Assembly: GCA_964645815.1 (NCBI GenBank)
Contig: CAZYCR010000014.1
Span: forward strand, 1 to 20,848
DNA length: 20,848 nt
Reading direction: 5' to 3'
Origin: JAHISC01 sp964645815
GTDB lineage: Bacteria > Patescibacteriota > Patescibacteriia > UBA9934
Shown: one piece after another, positions 12,725 to 19,468 of the stretch
How positions within the stretch are numbered: the stretch's first letter is position 1
Layout of the letters: each line of letters starts with the position of its first letter
The notes under the pieces: model-generated
Told to the model about the DNA's origin: nothing
Seen by the model: the letters and a program-made list of their open reading frames with translations, nothing else
Database searches by the model: none
Made by a program: the position numbers and the translations under genes

Positions 12725-15700
12725 ATGAATGACCAATTTTCTCCAACCTCGCCAAATCTTGGCGTGGAAAAGAAAGCAGACCATTTGTCCGATGCTGTTT
12801 GGCAATACATTACTGCCATTAAGTCTATTAGGAAGCAGAGCGGAATAGAAGAATCGTTTGAGGTTGAGAAATTACATAGGTCAATTTTTAAAGCTTTGGA
12901 AGAAGCAGGCATAAAAGATGATGCCAAAGCAGAACAATTGGCCGCTCAGGTGACTTCCAGACTACAGAGAATATTCAATGGCCATACAATTCCCAGTACT
13001 GCCGACGTTCGCGAGGTGGTGACAATGACTTTTATCGACAATAACCTCGTTCACGTAGCTAAAAAGTATATTTCTTTTAAACAATCATTGGCTCCGGAAA
13101 CTACCGGCGAGTCAGTTTATGGTCGAGGAGTTACTTTTGAAAGATTTTTTACTAAAGAAGGCGTCCATCCTTTTGATGAAATTGAATGGGAAATGCGCAC
13201 TGCTTCGATTAAAGATTCAAAAGGGAATATTGTTTTTGAACAAACTGATATCGAAGCTCCAAAATCTTGGTCACAGACCGCTACCAATATTGTTGCTCAG
13301 AAGTATTTTCGTGGAAAAGTTGGCGCGCCTGACCGTGAATCATCAATGAAACAGCTGGTTAGCCGAGTAGCGACGACTATTGCCAATTGGGGCCGAACTA
13401 ATGGATATTTCGAGTCAGTTCGTGATGCTCAAACTTTTGAAGATGAGTTAACCCACCTTTTGATCCATCAGAAGGTAGCTTTTAATAGTCCTGTTTGGTT
13501 TAATGTTGGTGTAAATCCACATCCACAATGTTCAGCTTGTTTCATTAACTCAGTTTCCGACGACATGCGCTCAATTATGCACTTAGCAACAACCGAAAGC
13601 ATGCTTTTTAAGGGCGGTTCTGGTACCGGTTCTAATTTGTCACCTTTACGGTCTTCTAAAGAATTTCTAAGCCATTCCAATGGTAAATCATCTGGGCCAA
13701 TTTCTTTCATGAAAGGTTTTGACGCTTTTGCCGGAGTTGTAAAATCAGGTGGAAAAACTCGCAGAGCAGCCAAGATGGTTATTTTAAACATTGACCACCC
13801 TGATATTGAAGAGTTTATTCTCTGTAAAGTTCGCGAGGAAAAGAAAGCATGGGCTTTAATTGAAGCCGGCTACGATGCCTCAATGGACGGTGATGCTTAT
13901 GGTTCAATTTTCTTTCAAAACGCCAATAACTCTGTCCGCGTCAACGATGATTTCATGAAGGCTGTGGCTGCGGGTGATAAATGGGTAACTAAAGAAGTAA
14001 CTTCTGGCAAACCGGCAGAAACTTTTGAGGCTAGAGACCTAATGCGCAAAATGGCGGATGCTGCTTGGACTTGTGGTGATCCCGGTATTCAGTACGACAC
14101 AACAGTAAACCGTTGGCATACTTGTAAAAACTCTGGTCGAATCAATGCTTCAAATCCTTGTTCTGAGTACATGTTTTTAGATGACTCGGCTTGCAACTTA
14201 GCTTCTTTGAACCTAATGAAATATCGCAAAGAAGTCGATGGCCAGATGGAGTTTGATGCCGAATCTTTCAAGCGAGCGTCGGCTGTGGTGATCACAGCAA
14301 TGGAAATTATTATCAGTAATTCCAGTTATCCGACACCAGCGATCGAAAATAATAGCCATGCTTTCCGGCCACTAGGTATTGGTTTTGCCAACCTAGGTGC
14401 TCTCCTTATGAGCTTTGGCTTACCTTATGACTCTGATGCTGGTCGAAATCTAGCAGCTTCAATCATGTCGTTGCTTTCCGGTCATTGTTATTTCCAATCG
14501 GCTAAAATTGCGGAAAAGATCGGTCCATTTGATAGATATCGAGAAAATGAAAAGCCAATGATGGAAGTTATGAACATGCATCGGGCCGCGGCTTATCAGA
14601 TTCCAGCCGAAGGTGTAGCAGCTGATTTACTCTACGAAGCTCGTAAGGCTTGGGACGAAGTGGTCAAACATGGCGGTGAACATGGTTTTCGGAATGCTCA
14701 GATTTCAGTTCTTGCTCCAACCGGAACAATCGGCTTTTTAATGGATTGTGACACAACCGGCATTGAGCCCGACATTGCGCTAGTTAAATATAAGTGGCTG
14801 GTTGGTGGTGGAATGGTTAAGATCGTGAACACTACTGTCCCTGAAGCGCTTCAACGTTTGGGTTACAGTGAATCGGATATTAAAGATATCCTGGCCTATA
14901 TTGATGAAAGAGATACCATTGAAGGTGCCGGAAAATTAAAACCAGAGCATTTACCAGTTTTTGACTGTGCTTTTAAAGCCAAGAATGGTACACGCACCAT
15001 TCATTACATGGGACATTTGCGCATGATGGCAGCAGTTCAACCGTTTATCTCGGGCGCGATCAGCAAAACAGTAAATATGCCGGAAAACGCAACAGTTGAA
15101 GATGTGGAAGAAGTTTACATGGAAGGTTGGAAGATGGGTCTTAAGGCAATCGCAATTTATCGTGATGGTTCTAAGAAGCAGCAGGCTTTGACAACTTCCA
15201 AAGAAAGTGAAAAGAAAACTGAGACTAGTACTTCCGGAAAAACTAAAGTTGAAACTAAGCGCGCGGTTGGCATAGCTGATTTTTCGCCACGCCGTCGCCG
15301 CTTGCCAGATGAACGTCGCTCAATTACACATCGTTTCATGATTGGCAGTCACAAGGGTTATATTACAGTTGGTCTTTACGATGACGGTAAACCAGGTGAG
15401 ATCTTTGTCACCATGGCCAAGGAAGGTTCAGTGATCTCAGGTCTCATGGACAGTTTCGCGACAGCCGTTTCGATGGCTTTACAATACGGCGTGCCGCTTC
15501 AAGTTTTGGTCAATAAGTTTGTTCACAAACGCTTTGAGCCATCAGGATTCACTAATAATCCAAACATCCGTGTTGCTAAATCAATTGTTGATTATCTCTC
15601 TCGCTGGTTGGCACTCAAGTTTTTAAGCGAAGAAGAACAACGCATAGTTGGTATCAACAACATGGATTCTTCACCGGATAATAAATTGAGTTTGGGAGCG

Positions 15701-15928
15701 GCTCCGTCAAAAGGTGAAGAAAGTCTCCAAAAAGATCTTTTCGATAAAGACGAACCGGAAAAGAAAGAAGAAGCAGAAGTTCCAACAGCTTCAGCACCAA
15801 TTAGTCACACGGCAACTTTTGACAACTCAGCCGATGCGCCTCCATGCGATACATGTGGTTCGATTATGGTGCGCAACGGTGCGTGTTATAAGTGCTTGAA
15901 TTGCGGCGCAACCTCCGGCTGCAGCTAA
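12725..15928 (+). CDS. nrdJ: Class II (adenosylcobalamin-dependent) ribonucleoside-diphosphate reductase
   Basis: About 1067 aa from ATG 12725. An upstream ATG at 12599 lies inside an NrdR box, before the predicted +1, and is rejected. It reduces ribonucleotides to deoxyribonucleotides in the cytoplasm using a thiyl radical generated from adenosylcobalamin. An N-terminal ATP-cone (about residues 20-110, KSIRKQSGIEESFEVEKL) is the allosteric dATP/ATP site. The barrel carries the first redox cysteine region HPQCSACFINS (Cys269/Cys272), KGGSGTGSNLSPLR, the catalytic NPCSE triad (Asn477, Cys479, Glu481) and MDCDTTGIEP with the partner Cys675. A basic linker leads to a C-terminal domain and a terminal zinc-ribbon-like CDTCG...CLNCGATSGC that would re-reduce the active site. 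No radical-subunit gene is nearby, as expected for class II. Two NrdR boxes and a DnaA box precede it. Confidence 0.95.
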   Translation: MNDQFSPTSPNLGVEKKADHLSDAVWQYITAIKSIRKQSGIEESFEVEKLHRSIFKALEEAGIKDDAKAEQLAAQVTSRLQRIFNGHTIPSTADVREVVTMTFIDNNLVHVAKKYISFKQSLAPETTGESVYGRGVTFERFFTKEGVHPFDEIEWEMRTASIKDSKGNIVFEQTDIEAPKSWSQTATNIVAQKYFRGKVGAPDRESSMKQLVSRVATTIANWGRTNGYFESVRDAQTFEDELTHLLIHQKVAFNSPVWFNVGVNPHPQCSACFINSVSDDMRSIMHLATTESMLFKGGSGTGSNLSPLRSSKEFLSHSNGKSSGPISFMKGFDAFAGVVKSGGKTRRAAKMVILNIDHPDIEEFILCKVREEKKAWALIEAGYDASMDGDAYGSIFFQNANNSVRVNDDFMKAVAAGDKWVTKEVTSGKPAETFEARDLMRKMADAAWTCGDPGIQYDTTVNRWHTCKNSGRINASNPCSEYMFLDDSACNLASLNLMKYRKEVDGQMEFDAESFKRASAVVITAMEIIISNSSYPTPAIENNSHAFRPLGIGFANLGALLMSFGLPYDSDAGRNLAASIMSLLSGHCYFQSAKIAEKIGPFDRYRENEKPMMEVMNMHRAAAYQIPAEGVAADLLYEARKAWDEVVKHGGEHGFRNAQISVLAPTGTIGFLMDCDTTGIEPDIALVKYKWLVGGGMVKIVNTTVPEALQRLGYSESDIKDILAYIDERDTIEGAGKLKPEHLPVFDCAFKAKNGTRTIHYMGHLRMMAAVQPFISGAISKTVNMPENATVEDVEEVYMEGWKMGLKAIAIYRDGSKKQQALTTSKESEKKTETSTSGKTKVETKRAVGIADFSPRRRRLPDERRSITHRFMIGSHKGYITVGLYDDGKPGEIFVTMAKEGSVISGLMDSFATAVSMALQYGVPLQVLVNKFVHKRFEPSGFTNNPNIRVAKSIVDYLSRWLALKFLSEEEQRIVGINNMDSSPDNKLSLGAAPSKGEESLQKDLFDKDEPEKKEEAEVPTASAPISHTATFDNSADAPPCDTCGSIMVRNGACYKCLNCGATSGCS

Positions 15929-16014
15929 AACGAGCTACAAATTTTGCGAGCTTCCAAAAATCTTTCTGGCAATGCATCTAAATTCATGACGCTCGCAACA
16001 AAATAACATCCATG

Positions 16015-16044
16015 AAATAGGTCCTAGAAAACTAGGGCCTATTT
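16015..16044 (+). terminator. Long hairpin terminator after nrdJ
   Basis: A 13-bp stem (16015-16027 with 16032-16044, one U-G pair) has an AAAA loop, and the AA/TT ends make it close to symmetric. The downstream T-run is short (TTT). The following promoter -10 begins only three bases later. Confidence 0.65.
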
Positions 16045-16052
16045 GCTATAAT
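16044..16052 (+). promoter_or_regulatory. Extended -10 promoter of the membrane protein-cobO operon, near-leaderless
   Basis: TGCTATAAT combines a TGn extension with a perfect TATAAT (16047-16052). The -35 region falls in the terminator hairpin and is poor. Predicted +1 is near 16059, two bases before ATG 16061. Confidence 0.75.
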
Positions 16053-16060
16053 AAAGACGT

Positions 16061-16393
16061 ATGCAAAAAACAAATCGAATTTGGGACGTTTTAGTCCTAT
16101 GGCCGGTTATCTACATTGTTCTTTTATTAGCTTTTATAATTTTTATTTCTGTTCTCACTGCCAACGCTGGTGACACAGAAGCAGTTGGTGCTGTAGAGGC
16201 ATTAAGTTCACTTTTCTTTTTAGTGCATATTGCCAGCATCGTCATCATGATTGTTGTCTATATTTACGCCATTCACCGACTCTACACCCAAACAAAATTG
16301 CCGGATGACGAGAAAAAGACCTGGCTGATTTTAGTTGTTATCTTTAACGTACTGGCTATCCCATTTTTGCATTTCATGCATTTGAGAAAATAA
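16061..16393 (+). CDS. Small three-helix membrane protein of unknown function
   Basis: 110 aa with three hydrophobic segments: about residues 10-33 (VLVLWPVIYIVLLLAFIIFI), 48-70 (LSSLFFLVHIASIVIMIVVYIY) and 86-104 (WLILVVIFNVLAIPFLHFM). The end PDDEKKTWLILVVIFNVLAIPF resembles the PLDc_N-type two-helix motif of small bacterial membrane proteins, but I make no family assignment. The start is fixed by an extended -10 promoter with its predicted +1 two bases away. The next gene, a cobalamin adenosyltransferase, begins one base after the stop, so the two are co-transcribed. That placement permits, but does not show, a role in corrinoid handling. Confidence 0.75.
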   Translation: MQKTNRIWDVLVLWPVIYIVLLLAFIIFISVLTANAGDTEAVGAVEALSSLFFLVHIASIVIMIVVYIYAIHRLYTQTKLPDDEKKTWLILVVIFNVLAIPFLHFMHLRK

Positions 16394-16394
16394 T

Positions 16395-16973
16395 ATGTCG
16401 CAGCCCGAGTTCGATGAACGCTTAAGGGGGCACCGGGGGTATGGTTTAGTTCAACTAATTCACGGCACCGGTAAAGGCAAAACTACAGCGGCTTTAGGAC
16501 AAGTAATCCGTTGTGCTGGTTCTGGTAGACGAGCATTGATTATTTATTTTGATAAAGGTGGCGACGATCATTATTCCGAAAGAAGGGCTTTGGAAAAGTT
16601 TGAAAACATTGAATTTATCGCAACTGGCCGCGATCGCATTGACTCCGCCACCGGCCGTTTTGATTTTTACAATACCGATGTTGATAGCGCTGAGGCAGAG
16701 AAGGGGCTGGCGCGAGCCCGGGAAGCTTTAAGCTCTGGAGTGTATGATTTAGTCGTTTTAGACGAGATTAATTCTACGGTTCAGCTAGAGATGATCTTGG
16801 TCGAAGACGTAGTGGCTGCAATTAGCAATAAATCGCCAGAAACTGAGGTCATCATGACTGGTCGAAATCCGGCAGCGGAGCTAATAGAATTGGCTCATTT
16901 AGTCTCTAGAGTAGAAATGGACAGGCATTATTTTTATTCTGGCGTGCCGGCCAGGGAGGGTTTGGACTATTAG
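16395..16973 (+). CDS. cobO: Cob(I)alamin adenosyltransferase (CobO/BtuR/CobA type)
   Basis: 192 aa, one base after the preceding stop. The P-loop HGTGKGKTTAALG (residues 23-35) is the family's distinctive G-x-G-K-G-K-T/S-T form, which binds ATP in reverse orientation. Downstream are VVLDEIN (Walker B-like), EVIMTGRNPAAELIELA and the closing YSGVPAREGLDY, matching the CobO/BtuR ending 'G..AR.GIEY'. The enzyme transfers the 5'-deoxyadenosyl group of ATP to cob(I)alamin (or cob(I)inamide), giving adenosylcobalamin. This is precisely the cofactor needed by the class II ribonucleotide reductase 470 bases upstream. No other corrinoid biosynthesis gene is in the window, so salvage of imported corrinoid is likely. 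FDKGGDDHYSE replaces the common QFIKG segment of proteobacterial forms. Confidence 0.9.
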   Translation: MSQPEFDERLRGHRGYGLVQLIHGTGKGKTTAALGQVIRCAGSGRRALIIYFDKGGDDHYSERRALEKFENIEFIATGRDRIDSATGRFDFYNTDVDSAEAEKGLARAREALSSGVYDLVVLDEINSTVQLEMILVEDVVAAISNKSPETEVIMTGRNPAAELIELAHLVSRVEMDRHYFYSGVPAREGLDY

Positions 16974-16997
16974 TTGTGGATATCCTCGAAAAAGATA

Positions 16998-17026
16998 TTT
17001 ACAGCTCTCTCCGGCTCTTTTATAAT
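16998..17026 (+). promoter_or_regulatory. Strong consensus promoter, leaderless, for the acidic DUF4178-like gene
   Basis: TTTACA (16998-17003), exactly 17 bp, then TATAAT (17021-17026): 5/6 and 6/6 matches. Predicted +1 is near 17033, two bases before ATG 17035. A one-mismatch DnaA-box-like TGTGGATAT lies at 16975-16983. Confidence 0.85.
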
Positions 17027-17034
17027 CGTTTCGT

Positions 17035-17466
17035 ATGCAAGTAGAAAAAGCAATAGAAAAATTTTTTGAGGGAGAGGCAATCATTGTTGCCGGAAAAACT
17101 TTTGAAGCTGATTCAGTCGAAGAGATTCGGCTAGAAACCGGCGACGAAATTTATTGGATTCGTGACGGCGGCGATCTGTGGCTGTCTGTAGATCCTGAGT
17201 CAGACGAGATAATTCTTTTTCACACAGTTGAAGAAGAATTGGATTCTTCCGGTGACACAGTTTATTTCAAGGGTGAGGATTATGAATTTGAGTTCGAAGG
17301 CGTGGCAAGAATTTTAGACGACGGGGAAGAGACCGACGAAGTTATCTTTAGAGATTTCACTGGTCCGGATGGAGAAATCTTGCGCGTTGCTGAAAATACC
17401 ACCAGCAACGAAATCGAAACCTCGGTTGGTTCCAAGATTTCGGACGAGGATTTGCAAGAGATGTAA
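17035..17466 (+). CDS. Small acidic protein, DUF4178-like
   Basis: 143 aa, very acidic, with no cysteines, signal peptide or membrane segment. The pattern 'GEAIIVAGKTFEADSVEEIRLETGDEIYWIRDGGDLWLSVDPESDEIILF' alternates strands and turns like DUF4178 beta-barrel proteins (a leading G...I..GK.F.V..., then ...W.......L.VE.......). The match is by eye only and function is unknown. It is a single-gene unit with a consensus leaderless promoter and its own terminator, so it may be well expressed. Other members of the DUF4178 group have no settled biochemical role. The neighbours on either side (cobO, PBP) belong to other transcription units and give no hint. Confidence 0.7.
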   Translation: MQVEKAIEKFFEGEAIIVAGKTFEADSVEEIRLETGDEIYWIRDGGDLWLSVDPESDEIILFHTVEEELDSSGDTVYFKGEDYEFEFEGVARILDDGEETDEVIFRDFTGPDGEILRVAENTTSNEIETSVGSKISDEDLQEM

Positions 17467-17484
17467 GACTGTTTTAACTGGTTT

Positions 17485-17513
17485 AAAAGGCGGCCAATTA
17501 TGGGCCGCTTTTT
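17485..17513 (+). terminator. Intrinsic terminator after the DUF4178-like gene
   Basis: GCGGCC (17490-17495) pairs with GGCCGC (17503-17508) around a 7-nt loop. The stem extends outward by a G-U and four A-T pairs into the TTTTT tract (17509-17513). Confidence 0.85.
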
Positions 17514-17517
17514 GCTG

Positions 17518-17546
17518 TTAACTTTTCCGTGAAAATCAGCTAAAAT
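17518..17546 (+). promoter_or_regulatory. Leaderless promoter of the penicillin-binding protein gene
   Basis: TTAACT (17518-17523), 17 bp, TAAAAT (17541-17546). Predicted +1 coincides with the A of ATG 17553. It begins five bases after the preceding terminator. Confidence 0.65.
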
Positions 17547-17552
17547 ACGTCT

Positions 17553-19457
17553 ATGATTGCCAGCGGATTTAGAAACAACAAACGAAAAGGCAATTATTCT
17601 TGGCGTTTGCAGGCCTTGCGTTTTTTATTTGCCGCGATTGCGGGTATTATTATTTTTCGGCTCTTTTCATTGCAGATTCTAAATGCCGGATTTTATGAAG
17701 CTCTGGCTTCGGGCCAGCATTCTTTTTATCAGGAACTCTTTGCCGAAAGAGGCAATATTTTAGTTAAAGATTGGAAGACTAGTGAGGAATATATTGTGGC
17801 CACAAACGAGCCACGAGGTTTTGTTTTTGCTGACCCTCGCCGTATTGAGGACGCAGAGGCAACGACCAGGATTTTATGTCAGCTACTGGGTCATCCGGTA
17901 CCAGAAGTTGTTGAGGAAGAAATAGAGGTAGAAACTGAAAATAACATTATGGCTGGCTTGGAGGATGAATCTGTGGAAGATTCAGAGGCTACAGACGATT
18001 CAGAAGGGGCAGAGGAGACTGCTGAAGAAGAAAATCCGTACGAAGCTTACGAAACCCTACTGGAGCGACTTTCGAAGCACGAAGACCCATATGAGCCGGT
18101 GGAGCGTGGCGTTAGTCAGGATATCCTCGACCAAATCGAAGCCGCTGATCTTTCGGGCATTGATTATGTTTTAGAAGAAGCCAGAACTTATCCGGAGGCA
18201 GGTCTGGGCGGTCAAATTTTTGGCTTTGTACGTCCTGGAGATGAAGAAAGAGCAACAGGCCAGTACGGACTGGAAGGATACTTTGATGAATTTCTGGCCG
18301 GAACTAATGGTTTTTTGGATACTAAAACAGATGCTTCCGGTCGATGGATCGCGGTTGGTTCTCGTGATTTTCAACCAGCTACCGACGGTGGAGATTTGGT
18401 TTTAACCATTGATCGAACAGTTCAATACATCGCCTGTAAAAAATTAGCCGAGGCAGTGGAATCGCATCAAGCAGATGGTGGGGCAGTAGTTATTATGCAT
18501 CCACAAACCGGGAAAATTATTGCCATGTGTAATGTTCCGGATTTTGATCCCAACGATTATCAAGATGTCGAAGATATTTCGGTTTACAACAATACGGCAA
18601 TTTTTACTGCCTATGAGCCTGGTTCAGTTTTTAAGCCACTAATTATGGCAGCAGCTCTTGATATGAATGTGGTTGAGCCAACAACGACTTATGTTGATGA
18701 AGGCGAAGTAAAAGTTGATGATCGGACAATTCGTAATTCAGATTTGAAGGCCAATGGTTTGCAAACAATGACCGGAGTTTTGGAGCTTTCATTGAATACT
18801 GGTATGGTTTTTGTAGAACGACGGTTAGGGGCCGAAGCAATGAGAACTTATTTGGAGAATTTTGGTTTTGGCACGCCAAGTGGCATTGAACTCGATACTG
18901 AATCTGCCGGAAATATTGAATCAATTTATAAGAGTTCGGAAATTTATCAGGCAACAGCCAGCTATGGACAAGGTATCACTGTGACTTTGTTGCAGTTAAC
19001 TGCTGCTTATGGCGTACTGGCAAATGGAGGTTTGCTCATGAAACCATACGTTGTCGAAGAAAAACGGTATGATAATGGCACGGTTGAAACCTACAAGCCA
19101 AAGAGCGTTCGCCAGGTTATTTCAAAAAAGACTGCAACCACAATTGGAGCCATGATGGTTTCAGTGATTGAAAACGGTCACGGAAATAAAGCGGCAGTTC
19201 CCGGTTACTACCTGGCCGGAAAAACTGGTACAGCGCAGGTTGCACGTGCAGACGGCCGTGGATATGAAATTGATATGACCAAAGCAACTTTTGCCGGTTT
19301 TGGTCCGGTGAGTGATCCGGTTTTTGTGATGGCTGTTTATATCGATCATCCACGAACAACGGTTTGGGCAACAGACACAGCAGCGCCGGTTTGGGGAGAC
19401 ATTGCCAGCTTTTTATTGCAATACTTTGAGGTTGCTCCAACCAGGCCGCTCGAGTAA
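17553..19457 (+). CDS. Class B penicillin-binding protein (FtsI/PBP2-like transpeptidase)
   Basis: 634 aa. A short basic cytoplasmic start leads to one membrane helix (residues ~21-43), then a PBP-dimerisation domain beginning ELFAERGNILVKDW. The transpeptidase domain holds all three penicillin-binding motifs: GSVFK (Ser358-x-x-Lys361), Ser413-Leu-Asn415 and Lys557-Thr-Gly-Thr560. The protein cross-links peptidoglycan at the septum or lateral wall; the ERGNI opening and overall size favour FtsI/SpoVD-type over PBP2. Unusual is a strongly acidic, low-complexity stretch at about residues 117-160 (Glu/Asp/Ser/Thr rich) inserted in the dimerisation domain. There is no C-terminal PASTA domain. A leaderless-type promoter precedes it, and the MurF-like gene follows after 11 bases, so they form a peptidoglycan operon. 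Confidence 0.92.
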   Translation: MIASGFRNNKRKGNYSWRLQALRFLFAAIAGIIIFRLFSLQILNAGFYEALASGQHSFYQELFAERGNILVKDWKTSEEYIVATNEPRGFVFADPRRIEDAEATTRILCQLLGHPVPEVVEEEIEVETENNIMAGLEDESVEDSEATDDSEGAEETAEEENPYEAYETLLERLSKHEDPYEPVERGVSQDILDQIEAADLSGIDYVLEEARTYPEAGLGGQIFGFVRPGDEERATGQYGLEGYFDEFLAGTNGFLDTKTDASGRWIAVGSRDFQPATDGGDLVLTIDRTVQYIACKKLAEAVESHQADGGAVVIMHPQTGKIIAMCNVPDFDPNDYQDVEDISVYNNTAIFTAYEPGSVFKPLIMAAALDMNVVEPTTTYVDEGEVKVDDRTIRNSDLKANGLQTMTGVLELSLNTGMVFVERRLGAEAMRTYLENFGFGTPSGIELDTESAGNIESIYKSSEIYQATASYGQGITVTLLQLTAAYGVLANGGLLMKPYVVEEKRYDNGTVETYKPKSVRQVISKKTATTIGAMMVSVIENGHGNKAAVPGYYLAGKTGTAQVARADGRGYEIDMTKATFAGFGPVSDPVFVMAVYIDHPRTTVWATDTAAPVWGDIASFLLQYFEVAPTRPLE

Positions 19458-19468
19458 TATAAAAGAGT

